Below are positions 9,203-17,454 of a DNA stretch of 64,000 nucleotides, one piece after another; position 1 is the stretch's first letter, and every line of letters starts with the position of its first letter. Below the pieces are notes generated by a model, which saw only the letters and a list, made by a program, of their open reading frames with translations, ran no database searches and had not been told where the DNA came from. Origin of the DNA: Youhaiella tibetensis (GTDB lineage Bacteria > Pseudomonadota > Alphaproteobacteria > Rhizobiales > Devosiaceae); assembly GCF_008000755.1 (NCBI RefSeq), contig NZ_CP041690.1, positions 992,001-1,056,000 of the forward strand, written 5' to 3'. Position numbers and translations under genes: made by a program.

Positions 9203-11095
9203 CTAGCGGCTGGGTATGTTTGCCGGTCGCAGCGCCCGCTTCTGGGCCGCGATGCGGAAGGGCGCGTTGGGAGCGCCATACCCGCCATAGCCGCCCGAGC
9301 GCTGTAGGATTTCAAAGAAGAAACCCTCACCCATGTTGCGGCTGTAGAACTGGAAGAACTCCCCGCCGCCCGCGTCGCGGTCATAAAGAATGTTGTGCGC
9401 GCGCAGTCTGGCGACGAACGCTTCGTCGAGCCCGAAACGGGCTGCGACATCGTCGTAGTAGTTGGGCGAGATCTCGAGCACCGGAAAGCCGCGCCCGGCC
9501 ATGGCCGACGCGGTGGCGAAGATATCATCGCTCGCCAGCGCCAGGTGCTGCACGCTCGACCCGAAGGTGTTGGCGATGAAATGCCCCGCCAGGGTGCGGC
9601 TGTTCTCGGCGCCGTTGAGCGTGAGCCGCAAGGTGCCGCCCGCGTTCTCGATGACCTGGCTGCGCACGAGCCCGGCCGGATCGAGGACATCGACCATCGG
9701 GCTCTTCTCCACCGCGAAGATCGAGCGGTAGAAGAGCAGCCAGGTCAGCATCTCTTCGTAGGCCATGGTCTGGGCGATATGATCGAAGCGGTCGAGGCCG
9801 CAACCGTCCGCCGGCTCGGAGGGAACGGGATCGAACTCGATATCCCAGACGCGTGCCAGATCGCTCGTGCGATCGAGGAAGTAGATGACCCCGCCACCGA
9901 CGCCGCGAATGGCGGGAATGGATAGCTCGCCGTCACCCACCGGCTGCTCGAATATCTGCGCGCCAAGCGCCCTGGCGCGCGCCACTGCCGCTGCCGCATC
10001 GGCTACGCGCAGGCCGATTGCATAGGCCGAGGTGCCGTGGGTTATGTAGGTCGAGTGTGCCAGACCCTCGCGCTCGGTATTGATGACGAGGTTTATCTCG
10101 CCCTGCGTGTAGCGCGTCACCGCCTTGGTGCGGTGCTGACCGGCCCGGCGAAAGCCCATCTGGGTAAAAAGCGCGGCGAGCGCCTCGGCTTCCGCTTCGT
10201 CGGCGGTGAACTCGACGAACGCGATGCCCTCCACCTCCTGGCGCGCGGGCATCGGGGGTGCGGTGAGCTTGATGTCCGGCTCCAGCTTGGCGACCTGGTC
10301 CATGAGATAGACCAGCGAGCGGTGGCCATCGACCGAAATGGTGCGCGGCGAGCCGCCGCGAAACTGATCGTTGAAGATCTCGAGGGAGAGGGGACCGGCA
10401 TAGCCGGTCGCGGCGACGGCGCGCATGAAATCGACCACCGGCAGGTCGCCTTCGCCCGGCATGTTGCGGAAATGGCGGCTCCAGTAGAGCAAGTCCATGT
10501 CGATGAGCGGAGCGTCGGCAAGCTGGACGATGAAGATCCTGTCGCCCGGAATGGCGCGGATGCTGTCCGGATCGATGCGGCGCGAAAGCGTGTGGAAGCT
10601 ATCCAGGATCACCCCGATATTGGGATGGTCAGCCCGCCGCACGATCTCCCAGGCGTCACGATGATCGTTGACGTGGCGTCCCCAGGCCAGCGCCTCGTAA
10701 CCGACGCGAATGCCGTGGGCCTCGGCGAGCCGCCCCAGTTCGTGCAGGTCCCCCGCCGCTCGGTCGATGCCGCCCAGCGCCTGGGGCGACACGTTCGAGC
10801 AGACCAGCATCAGGTCAGTGCCCAACTCGCCCATCAGCTCGAACTTGCGACGCGCCCGCTCGAAGGCCTGGCTGCGCTGCGGCTCGGGGAGGCCTTCGAA
10901 GTCGCGGAACGGCTGGAAGAGCGTGATCTCCAGGCCATAGTCCTTGACCATCGCCCCCACCTCGCGCGGCGAGCCGCCGAAGGTCAGGAAGTCGTTCTCG
11001 AAAATCTCGACGCCATCGAACCCCGCCGCCGCAATGGCCTGGAGCTTTTCGGCAAGGTCGCCGCTGATGGACACTGTCGCGATCGAAGTCTTCAT
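9203..11095 (-). CDS. quiC: 3-dehydroshikimate dehydratase fused to an HPPD-like domain
   Basis: Converts 3-dehydroshikimate to protocatechuate in quinate/shikimate catabolism. The 630-residue protein has two parts. The N-terminal sugar-phosphate-isomerase-type TIM barrel (1-280) has metal ligands Glu134 (GYEALAWGRHV), Asp165 (GVILDSFH), Gln191 (FIVQLAD) and Glu239 (LSLEIFND), the same positions I recall for Pseudomonas QuiC1. The C-terminal part (about 290-630) is a 4-hydroxyphenylpyruvate-dioxygenase-like vicinal-oxygen-chelate domain with the His-His-Glu triad His439, His517 and Glu595. What the second domain does in this family is unclear. A TetR operator lies just upstream (11117-11136), and an in-frame ATG with AGGGAGGGAG before it sets the start. 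Confidence 0.93.
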   Translation of the reverse strand: MKTSIATVSISGDLAEKLQAIAAAGFDGVEIFENDFLTFGGSPREVGAMVKDYGLEITLFQPFRDFEGLPEPQRSQAFERARRKFELMGELGTDLMLVCSNVSPQALGGIDRAAGDLHELGRLAEAHGIRVGYEALAWGRHVNDHRDAWEIVRRADHPNIGVILDSFHTLSRRIDPDSIRAIPGDRIFIVQLADAPLIDMDLLYWSRHFRNMPGEGDLPVVDFMRAVAATGYAGPLSLEIFNDQFRGGSPRTISVDGHRSLVYLMDQVAKLEPDIKLTAPPMPARQEVEGIAFVEFTADEAEAEALAALFTQMGFRRAGQHRTKAVTRYTQGEINLVINTEREGLAHSTYITHGTSAYAIGLRVADAAAAVARARALGAQIFEQPVGDGELSIPAIRGVGGGVIYFLDRTSDLARVWDIEFDPVPSEPADGCGLDRFDHIAQTMAYEEMLTWLLFYRSIFAVEKSPMVDVLDPAGLVRSQVIENAGGTLRLTLNGAENSRTLAGHFIANTFGSSVQHLALASDDIFATASAMAGRGFPVLEISPNYYDDVAARFGLDEAFVARLRAHNILYDRDAGGGEFFQFYSRNMGEGFFFEILQRSGGYGGYGAPNAPFRIAAQKRALRPANIPSR

Positions 11096-11116
11096 CGCTC
11101 CCTCCCTCTGCCGAAT

Positions 11117-11136
11117 TGGACGGACTAGTTAGTACA
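11117..11136 (-). promoter_or_regulatory. TetR-type operator before quiC
   Basis: On the top strand the site reads TGGACGGACTAGTTAGTACA, an imperfect palindrome matching two other sites at 11965-11984 and 13814-13833. It lies 22 bases before the quiC start. A possible minus-strand promoter (TTGACC near 11160 and TATCAA near 11137) sits just upstream of the site, so a bound repressor would cover the start of transcription. Confidence 0.72.
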
Positions 11137-11236
11137 TTGATAGGGCGTTCCGCGGCTTCCGGTCAAGGGAAGGCGCCGAAGGGCGCGCTGGAGAGAGGCG
11201 GAAGGGGCGGGCCTCGAGCCGGCGAGGTCCGCCGCG

Positions 11237-11926
11237 TCAGTCGGCGGACAGGTGCTCGGGCCTGACCACGTAGCGCAGGACCATGTCCACCGAATTGGCG
11301 CGCAGCGAATCCTGAGCCTGCGGCGTGCCGATATCGCGCCCGAAGATCTTGGAGAAGGTGGCCCGGTTCGAGACGTTGAAGAAGCATAGGGCACTAATCT
11401 GCCAGTGCAGCTCGATCGGATCGAGGCTCTCGCGGAAAAGCCCTGCCTCTACCCCGCGCGCATAGAGCGATTCGATGGTGCCGATGGCCGTCACATTGAG
11501 GTCGCGGATGACTTCGGACTTTTCCAGATACTGGGCGTGATGGATGTTCTCGATCATCACCATGCGGATGAAATCCTCATGCTTGTGGTGGTGATCGAAG
11601 GTGAATTCGACGATGCGCCGCAAGGCCGCGATGGGGTCGAGTCCGCCGATGTCGAGCTTGCTCTCACCCTCGCGTACCAGGCGATAGGCGTTCTCCAGCG
11701 CACTGAGGTAGAGGCCTTCCTTGTCGCCGAAATAGTAGTAGATCATGCGCTTGCTCGAACGGGTGCGCGCCGCGATTTCGTCGATGCGGGCGCCGGCCAG
11801 TCCGTTGAGCGCAAACTCCTCCGAAGCGATCTCGATGATGTTCTGCCGGGTGCCTTCCGGGTCCTGGGAGCGCACGCCGGCGCGTTCCACCTGTTCCGCG
11901 GACTTCTTCACCTTCGCTACCGGCAT
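11237..11926 (-). CDS. TetR-family repressor of the quinate/shikimate island
   Basis: A 229-residue TetR regulator. The N-terminal HTH is GTRQNIIEIASEEFALNGLA, GARIDEIAARTRSSKRMIYY and YFGDKEGLYLSALE (about residues 25-80). The C-terminal ligand domain has HHHKHEDFIRMVMIENIHHA and FRESLDPIELHWQISALCFFN, as in TetR proteins next to aromatic-acid genes. ATG 11926 is chosen; an ATG 24 bases upstream adds MGVCRSIS only. It is divergent from the shikimate dehydrogenase gene, with the shared palindrome at 11965-11984 between them, and the same palindrome occurs before quiC and the TRAP operon. The inducer is probably a pathway compound such as shikimate or dehydroshikimate; that is inference. Confidence 0.9.
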   Translation of the reverse strand: MPVAKVKKSAEQVERAGVRSQDPEGTRQNIIEIASEEFALNGLAGARIDEIAARTRSSKRMIYYYFGDKEGLYLSALENAYRLVREGESKLDIGGLDPIAALRRIVEFTFDHHHKHEDFIRMVMIENIHHAQYLEKSEVIRDLNVTAIGTIESLYARGVEAGLFRESLDPIELHWQISALCFFNVSNRATFSKIFGRDIGTPQAQDSLRANSVDMVLRYVVRPEHLSAD

Positions 11927-11959
11927 TGAAATGCTCCTGCACACTCCCACGAGGGGAGA

Positions 11960-11986
11960 TTGACTAAACTAACCAGTTCGTACACT
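11960..11986 (+). promoter_or_regulatory. promoter with TetR operator, tetR/aroE-like intergenic region
   Basis: TTGACT (11960-11965) and TACACT (11981-11986) could be -35 and -10 boxes for the plus-strand gene. The palindrome TAAACTAACCAGTTCGTACA (11965-11984) fills the spacer. Its complement is TGTACGAACTGGTTAGTTTA, close to the other two island operators. The position would allow repression of the dehydrogenase gene and autoregulation of tetR. Confidence 0.7.
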
Positions 11987-12026
11987 TTGGCGCACGCTTG
12001 GCGCCATTATCGGTGGCGCGGGCGGA

Positions 12027-12995
12027 ATGACAAGAACTATGCCACGCAAGATCCAGTCCTGCCTGGTGAAACGGGAACCCAGACCGGTGACGGATACGTT
12101 CGAAGCTGCGGTGGCGCGCCTGCGCGAGACGATATCGCGGCGCTGCGCCAGTAACGCCCGCACGGTGCTGATCGGCCTGATCGGCCGCGGCATCCAGTCC
12201 TCGCGCACCCCGGCGATGCACGAGCGCGAGGGGGGCCGGATCGGCCTCAACTATGTGTATCTGCTGATCGACTTCGACGCGCTGGGGCTGGCCGATGCGG
12301 ACCTGCCGCGCCTGCTCGACGCCGTCCAGTCGCTCGGATTTGCCGGCCTCAACGTCACGCACCCCTTCAAGCAGGCAGTGCTGAACCTGCTCGATCGCCT
12401 CTCGCCCGAGGCCGCAGCGATCGGGGCGGTCAACACCGTGGTCTTCGAGAACGGGCGCCGGGTCGGGCACAACACCGATTGCTGGGGATTCGCCGAGAGC
12501 TTCAGAGAGGGCTTGGCCGGGGCGCCGCTCGGGGAAGTGGTGCAGTTCGGAGCCGGAGGCGCCGGCGCCGCCGTTGCCCACGCGCTCCTCGAGTGCGGCG
12601 TCAACGGCCTGACGATCTGCGACAAGGACAGCGCCCGCGCCGGCGAGCTTGCGGGCCGACTGTCGGAGCGCTTTTCGCGCGAGGTCATTGGGGTCGAGGA
12701 CGCCAGCCTGGCGCTGGGGCGGGCCGATGGCCTGGTCAATGCCACGCCCATAGGCATGGCCAAGTATCCGGGCGTACCTTTCCCCGCCTACCTGCTTTCA
12801 AGGCAGCACTGGGTCGCCGAGATCATCTACTTTCCCGCCGATACCGAATTGCTCGAACGGGCCCGCGCCCTAGGCTGCCGCACCCTGGCGGGCACCGGCA
12901 TGGCGGTCTACCAGGCGGTCAAGGCGTTCGAGCTCTTCACCGGCATCGCCCCGGACCGCATGGCGATGGCGGGGCACTTCCAGGCCGCCGCCTAG
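12027..12995 (+). CDS. shikimate/quinate 5-dehydrogenase, catabolic NAD type
   Basis: A 322-residue shikimate dehydrogenase family enzyme. Substrate-site residues are SSRTPAMHE (58-66), Lys115 in NVTHPFKQAV and Asp151 in GHNTDCWGF. The nucleotide loop is GAGGAGAAVAH from about residue 175. After the second strand comes ICDKDS, with Asp199 where NADP enzymes carry a basic NRT motif, which predicts NAD. With its place among catabolic genes, this argues for oxidation of quinate or shikimate rather than biosynthesis. The start could also be ATG 12039 or GTG 12087, since the conserved domain begins near residue 45. It ends convergently with the GntR gene, overlapping by 4 bases. Confidence 0.9.
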   Translation: MTRTMPRKIQSCLVKREPRPVTDTFEAAVARLRETISRRCASNARTVLIGLIGRGIQSSRTPAMHEREGGRIGLNYVYLLIDFDALGLADADLPRLLDAVQSLGFAGLNVTHPFKQAVLNLLDRLSPEAAAIGAVNTVVFENGRRVGHNTDCWGFAESFREGLAGAPLGEVVQFGAGGAGAAVAHALLECGVNGLTICDKDSARAGELAGRLSERFSREVIGVEDASLALGRADGLVNATPIGMAKYPGVPFPAYLLSRQHWVAEIIYFPADTELLERARALGCRTLAGTGMAVYQAVKAFELFTGIAPDRMAMAGHFQAAA

Positions 12996-13681
12996 CCGAC
13001 CATCTCCGGAATGCTTGCTGCAAGCACATGATCGATGCCTTTGAGCACGTGCTCGCGCAGCATGGCCTGGGCTCCCGCCACGTCGCGCGACAGGGCGAAG
13101 TCCAGCAAGGCCTTGTGATCATCCCTCACGCCCGGTCCGCGAAAGCTCTCGGCCAGCATGTGGTAGCGTACGAACCGGTCGAAGACCGATGTGTGCATGC
13201 TCATGAGCGAGTGCGAGCCGCAGGCCGAGATCAGGCCTTCGTGGAAGGTGCGGTCGTAGACGATCCACTCGGGCGTGCGGCGGGCATCGCCGGCGAGCAG
13301 CTGGCGCTCGGTCGCCGCCAGCTTGTGGTGGGCCCCGACCACCCGCGCCTCCCATTCGAGGTCGCCCGCGGCGAACGAGAGTGCGAGAGCATGGCTTTCC
13401 AGCAGCAACCGCAGGTCGCCCAGCTCGGCAAGGTCCGCCGCCGAAACGGGCGCCACCTCGAAGCCGCGCTGCCCCTCGGCCAGAACGAACGACTCGGACG
13501 CCAGGCGCGTCAGGATTTCGCGCAACGTGCTGATGCTGACCGCGTAGTGCTGCTTGAGCCGGTCGAGCGTCAGGCGGTCGCCGGGCCGCAGCGCCCCATG
13601 GATGATGTCGTTGCGGATCTGCCGGAAGGTGGCGTCGCCCACAGTCTCGGTCGCGAGCGACAGGTTCCCCTCGATACCCAA
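12992..13681 (-). CDS. GntR-family (FCD) regulator
   Basis: A regulator of about 229 residues. The winged helix is ATFRQIRNDIIHGALRPGDR plus LTLDRLKQHYAVSISTLREI, followed by LTRLASESFVLAEGQRGFEV. The all-helical FCD ligand domain has LRLLLESHALALSFAAGD, YDRTFHEGLISACGSHSLM and DDHKALLDFALSRDVAGA, including the Asp/His set that often binds a metal and a carboxylate. I chose TTG 13681 as the start because AAGGG lies 7 bases before it and the family domain follows at once. Extending to 13843 would run through the TRAP promoter. It is divergent from the TRAP transporter and may sense the same acids as the TetR protein; that is inference. Confidence 0.85.
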   Translation of the reverse strand: MGIEGNLSLATETVGDATFRQIRNDIIHGALRPGDRLTLDRLKQHYAVSISTLREILTRLASESFVLAEGQRGFEVAPVSAADLAELGDLRLLLESHALALSFAAGDLEWEARVVGAHHKLAATERQLLAGDARRTPEWIVYDRTFHEGLISACGSHSLMSMHTSVFDRFVRYHMLAESFRGPGVRDDHKALLDFALSRDVAGAQAMLREHVLKGIDHVLAASIPEMVG

Positions 13682-13807
13682 TTTGCGACCCTTTGCATGT
13701 CCAACGGATGAATTGCGTTTTATCAGACGAAAAGGAGATTGACAGTCGAAATCGCGTCGGTCACCTTTTCTGCCGAGGCCGCGAACTCGTGAGGGAGCCG
13801 CGGTCGG

Positions 13808-13835
13808 TTGACATGTACGAACCAGTCCGTACATT
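13808..13835 (+). promoter_or_regulatory. TRAP operon promoter with TetR operator in the spacer
   Basis: TTGACA (13808-13813) and TACATT (13830-13835) form a promoter with a 16-base spacer. The best palindrome of the island, TGTACGAACCAGTCCGTACA (13814-13833), occupies the spacer. A protein bound here would block RNA polymerase. The arms TGTACG/CGTACA are perfect. Confidence 0.8.
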
Positions 13836-13930
13836 GTTCGCAACCCAGGGGCGTCAGACCCCGGGCTAAAATGGGAGGGCCCGCTTTGGTGGGCTCAAGG
13901 GACCCGCGTGGTCCATGAGGAGGGATAGAA

Positions 13931-14917
13931 ATGAGCTACCAACTTCGACGGCGGGCAGCCGTTTTCGGCGCCGCCGTGCTTCTGGCGGCAGCGGCGCTTC
14001 CGGCCTTTGCGCAGGATAAGCCGACACTCAAGCTTTCCGCGGTGTTCTCCGAGCAGGACATCCGCGCCGAGATGACCAAGCGCTTTGCAGAGGACATCAA
14101 GGACGATTTCACGCTCGAGCCGTATTTCGGCGGAACCCTGTTCAAGCAGGGCACCGAGCTCGTGGCGCTGCAGCGCGGCAACCTGCAGATGGGCAATATC
14201 GCGCCCCAGGATATTTCCAACCAGATTCCGGCCTGGTCGGTGCTGACCTCGGCCTACCTGTTCCGCGACTACGACCACCTCAAGACCTTCTTCAAGAGCG
14301 ATGTCGGGGCCGAGTTCAAGCAGATGGCCGAGGATCAGCTCGGCGTCCACATTCTTGGCCCGACCTATTTCGGCACGCGCCAGGTGGGGCTGCGCACCGA
14401 CAAGAAGATCAACACGCCCGCCGACATGGCCGGCATCAAGCTGCGCATGCCGGGTGGCGACGCCTGGCAGTTCCTTGGCACCGCTCTCGGCGCCAACCCG
14501 ACCCCGATGGCTTACGCCGAGGTCTATACGGGCCTGCAGACCGGCGCCATCGACGGTCAGGACAACCCGCTGCCGAACGTCGAGAACATGAAGTTCTACG
14601 AGGTGACCAAGGAGATCGTCTTGACCTCCCACCTCGTCGGCTTCGACCTCTGGACCATCGCCAGTTCGGTGTGGAACGACATGACTCCCGAGCAGCAGGC
14701 CAAGCTTCAGGCCGCCGCCGACAAGGAACTGGAATGGAGCGCCCAGCAGCATCTGGCGCGTGAGGCCGAACTGGTGCAGTTCTTCAAGGACAAGGGCCTG
14801 GACGTCTACACTCCCGATGTCGCCGCGTTCCGCGCCTTCGCGCAGGACAAGTACCTCAAGTCCGACCTGGCCAAGGATTGGCCGGCCGGGGTCGTGGACA
14901 AGATCAACGCCCTCTAG
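13931..14917 (+). CDS. TRAP transporter substrate-binding protein, DctP family
   Basis: A 328-residue periplasmic binding protein with a Sec signal peptide (RRRAAVFGAAVLLAAAALPAFAQ). The DctP signature is present: FKQGTELVALQRGNLQMGN, then YFGTRQVGLRTDKKI, IKLRMPGGDAWQFLGTALG and AEVYTGLQTGAIDGQDNPL. The Arg of LRMPGG normally grips the substrate carboxylate. Being in one unit with the small and large TRAP subunits and a dehydroquinase, the likely ligand is quinate, shikimate or dehydroshikimate. The ribosome site is GAGGAGGG before ATG 13931. The operator-containing promoter at 13808 drives it. Confidence 0.95.
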   Translation: MSYQLRRRAAVFGAAVLLAAAALPAFAQDKPTLKLSAVFSEQDIRAEMTKRFAEDIKDDFTLEPYFGGTLFKQGTELVALQRGNLQMGNIAPQDISNQIPAWSVLTSAYLFRDYDHLKTFFKSDVGAEFKQMAEDQLGVHILGPTYFGTRQVGLRTDKKINTPADMAGIKLRMPGGDAWQFLGTALGANPTPMAYAEVYTGLQTGAIDGQDNPLPNVENMKFYEVTKEIVLTSHLVGFDLWTIASSVWNDMTPEQQAKLQAAADKELEWSAQQHLAREAELVQFFKDKGLDVYTPDVAAFRAFAQDKYLKSDLAKDWPAGVVDKINAL

Positions 14918-15009
14918 GATCAGGCGAGGGGCCGTGCCCGTCATGGCCCCCTCGCAACCGGTCCGGCTCCGCCAGCGCGGGCCGGCACAAATGAGGGCTG
15001 GGGATCGTC

Positions 15010-15525
15010 ATGTCTTCCTTCGTTAGGGGCGTGGGCGGCTGGCTGCGCCGCCGCGCCGAAAATGTCGCCGCCGCGATGCTGGCCGTCATGTTCCTGGCCT
15101 TCATCGCCCAGATCGTGATGCGCTACGTGCTCGGACTGCCCACCGGCTGGACCAACGAGCTCACGGTCATCCTCTGGCTCTGGCTGGTGCTGTTCGGCTG
15201 CGCCTTCGTCGTCCGGGAGGACGAGGAGATCCGGCTCGATCTCATCTACAGCGCCGCTCCCGCACCGGCGCGCCGGGTGATGAAGATCGTCAGCGCCGTC
15301 GCCCTGGTCTCGATGTTCGCCATCTCGCTGCCGGCGGTCATCGACTACGTGGGCTTCATGAAGGTGCAGAAGACGGCCTACCTCAAGATCCGCTTCGACT
15401 ACCTCTATTCCATCTACGTCGTCTTCGTGCTCGCCATGATCGTGCGCTACCTCTGGCTTGGCTGGCACGCCATCTGGGGTACGGACGAGGCGAAGGCGCC
15501 CGCTTCTGGGGAAGACCCGGCATGA
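15010..15525 (+). CDS. TRAP transporter small permease, DctQ family
   Basis: A 171-residue inner-membrane protein with four predicted helices. Family segments are FIAQIVMRYVLGLPTGWTNE and CAFVVREDEEIRLDLIY, both standard in DctQ. It follows the binding protein by 92 bases and overlaps the large permease by 4 bases (ATGA). The role is to join the large subunit in Na+-coupled uptake. There is nothing unusual beyond the hydrophilic tail DEAKAPASGEDPA. Confidence 0.93.
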   Translation: MSSFVRGVGGWLRRRAENVAAAMLAVMFLAFIAQIVMRYVLGLPTGWTNELTVILWLWLVLFGCAFVVREDEEIRLDLIYSAAPAPARRVMKIVSAVALVSMFAISLPAVIDYVGFMKVQKTAYLKIRFDYLYSIYVVFVLAMIVRYLWLGWHAIWGTDEAKAPASGEDPA

Positions 15526-16823
15526 CCCTGACCAGCCCCTTTCTCCTGGCCATCGTCGCTATCACCGTCCTGGCGCTCATCGGCCAGCCGATCGGTCTCG
15601 CCATGCTGGTCGGCTCGATCTTCTACCTGGTGCTGGCCGGCGCCGACCTGGGCACGGTGGCCGAGCAGTTCCTCAACGGCATGTATTCCAATTTCGTCAT
15701 CCTGGCGGTGCCCCTCTTCATCCTCGCCGCCGAGCTGATGAACAGCGGCAGCCTCACCGAGCGCCTGCTGCGCTTCTGCAATGCCCTGGTTGGCCGCTTT
15801 CGCGGCGGGCTGGCGCAGGTCAACGTGCTGCAATCGGTAATCTTTGCGGGCATGTCGGGCTCGGCCATCGCCGATGCCGCAGGCAGCGGCAAGATGATGC
15901 AGCACATGATGACCAAGGACGGGCGCTACCCGCCCAGCTTCGCCGCTGCGCTCACGGCTGCCTCCGCCGTCATCGGCCCCATCATCCCGCCCTCCATCCC
16001 CATGGTGCTCTACGCGCTGGTCTCGGATGCCTCGATCGGCTTCCTGTTCCTCGGCGGGGTGGTGCCCGGCATCATGATGGGCGCGGCGCAATCAGCCATC
16101 ATCGCCACCACGGCGCGTCGCCGCAAATTCCCGGTCGAGCCGCCCGTGCCGCTCCGCCAGATTCCGCGCATCACCTGGGATTCCCTGCCGGCGCTCATGA
16201 TGCCGGTGGTCCTGATGGTGGGCATCTATGGTGGCGTCACCACACCCACCGAGGCGGCCGCCGTCGCCGCCTGCTATGCTCTCGTCATCTCGGTGCTGCT
16301 CTATCGCAGCATCAGCCTCCGCTCGCTCTATGCCTCGCTGCTGACGAGCGCGCGCACCACGGCGTCCATCGGCATGCTCATCGCCGGTGCCCTGGTCTTC
16401 AACTACGTCGTCACGATCGAAAACATCCCGGACAGCATCCGCGTGCTGCTCACCGACTGGAACCTCAACCAGATCGGCTTCCTGATCTTCGTCAACGTGT
16501 TGCTGCTGGTGCTCGGCTGCGTGCTCGAGGGCACGGCGATCCTGCTGGTGATCGTGCCGGTCTTCATTCCCACCGCCCAGGCCCTCGGCATCGACATGGT
16601 GCATTTCGGCGTCGTGGTGGTGGTCAACACCATGCTCGGCCTGATCACGCCCCCTTACGGCATGCTGCTGTTCATCGTCGGCAAGACCTCAGGCGCGCCG
16701 CTGCGCCATATCGTGCGCGACACCATGCCCTTCCTCATCGCGATGCTGGCCGTGCTGGTGCTGATCACCTTCGTGCCGGACCTCGTGCTGTGGCTCCCGC
16801 GCCTGCTCGGATACCAGGGTTAG
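15522..16823 (+). CDS. TRAP transporter large permease, DctM family
   Basis: A 433-residue membrane protein with about 12 helices, the channel-forming subunit of the TRAP transporter. Typical segments are FAGMSGSAIADAAGSGKMM and VIGPIIPPSIPMVLYALVSD, followed by SIGFLFLGGVVPGIMMG and FGVVVVVNTMLGLITPPYGM. It starts at ATG 15522, overlapping the DctQ stop. The dehydroquinase gene follows 3 bases after its stop, so all four are one operon. Confidence 0.95.
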   Translation: MTLTSPFLLAIVAITVLALIGQPIGLAMLVGSIFYLVLAGADLGTVAEQFLNGMYSNFVILAVPLFILAAELMNSGSLTERLLRFCNALVGRFRGGLAQVNVLQSVIFAGMSGSAIADAAGSGKMMQHMMTKDGRYPPSFAAALTAASAVIGPIIPPSIPMVLYALVSDASIGFLFLGGVVPGIMMGAAQSAIIATTARRRKFPVEPPVPLRQIPRITWDSLPALMMPVVLMVGIYGGVTTPTEAAAVAACYALVISVLLYRSISLRSLYASLLTSARTTASIGMLIAGALVFNYVVTIENIPDSIRVLLTDWNLNQIGFLIFVNVLLLVLGCVLEGTAILLVIVPVFIPTAQALGIDMVHFGVVVVVNTMLGLITPPYGMLLFIVGKTSGAPLRHIVRDTMPFLIAMLAVLVLITFVPDLVLWLPRLLGYQG

Positions 16824-16826
16824 AAG

Positions 16827-17267
16827 ATGACGAAACCGATCTATGTGCTGAACGGCCCCAACCTCAACCGCCTCGGCACGCGCGAGCCGGAAATCTACGG
16901 CTCCACCACCCTCGCCGAAGTCGAGGCGATGTGCCGGCAGGCCGTCGGGTCGACCCCGCTGGTGTTCCGCCAGACCAACAGCGAGGAGCGCCTCATCGAG
17001 TGGGTGCACGAGGCGATAGACGAGGGGGCGGGGATCATCATCAACCCGGCCGCCTTCACCTTCACCTCGCTTGCCCTGCTCGATGCCCTCAAGATGTTCG
17101 GCGGCCCGATCATCGAGCTGCACATCTCCAACATCCACCGGCGCGAGCCGATCTATCATCGCTCCTACGTCTCGATGATCGCCACCTCGGTAATGGCCGG
17201 GTTCGGGGTCGAGGGCTACCCGATGGCGATCAGGGCCATGCTGGCGCGATTGGCCAGAGCCGGCTAG
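16827..17267 (+). CDS. aroQ: type II 3-dehydroquinate dehydratase, catabolic copy
   Basis: A 146-residue type II dehydroquinase interconverting 3-dehydroquinate and 3-dehydroshikimate. Catalytic residues are kept: Arg19, Tyr24 (PEIYGSTTL) and His99 (IELHISNIHRRE), with Asn12 and Asn73 also present. The usual NxxxxTHTS loop reads NPAAFTFTS, so the histidine that contacts substrate (His81 in M. tuberculosis numbering) is Phe79. The NQSNxEG segment reads RQTNSEER. These differences suggest a divergent catabolic branch. It is translationally close to the TRAP genes (3-base gap), so uptake and first catabolic steps are made together. Confidence 0.92.
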   Translation: MTKPIYVLNGPNLNRLGTREPEIYGSTTLAEVEAMCRQAVGSTPLVFRQTNSEERLIEWVHEAIDEGAGIIINPAAFTFTSLALLDALKMFGGPIIELHISNIHRREPIYHRSYVSMIATSVMAGFGVEGYPMAIRAMLARLARAG

Positions 17268-17296
17268 CCCGTCCTATTCATCACCGCGCGTTGCGG

Positions 17297-17323
17297 CCCC
17301 GCCTCCCAACCCAGGAGGCGGGG
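17297..17323 (+). terminator. hairpin after the TRAP/aroQ operon
   Basis: A perfect 10-bp stem, CCCCGCCTCC / GGAGGCGGGG, with a 7-base loop, 29 bases after the aroQ stop. There is no T-run after it, so termination may depend on other factors. Confidence 0.6.
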
Positions 17324-17383
17324 TATCGGCGTTCATGCCGACGAAAGGCTTATTCACATCACCCAGCCTTCCGTGAAAAACAA

Positions 17384-17411
17384 TTTGCATAGTCAAGTTT
17401 GATCATATTAT
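17384..17411 (+). promoter_or_regulatory. promoter and PadR-type operator before the NMT1-type importer
   Basis: TTTGCA (17384-17389) and TATTAT (17406-17411) are plausible -35 and -10 boxes with a 16-base spacer. The spacer holds TAGTCAAGTTTGATCA (17390-17405), whose complement TGATCAAACTTGACTA matches 22357-22372 at 15 of 16 positions. The core is the palindrome TCAAnnTTGA. Confidence 0.7.
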
Positions 17412-17454
17412 GTGGACCCGTCCCGTCGTAAAGAGCGGGGGTAGGGAGGAAATC

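Noticed and set aside
15458-17392. A 644-codon frame overlapping the TRAP large permease and aroQ.
   Set aside because: It is a shifted frame of dctM and aroQ, both of which have full family motifs.
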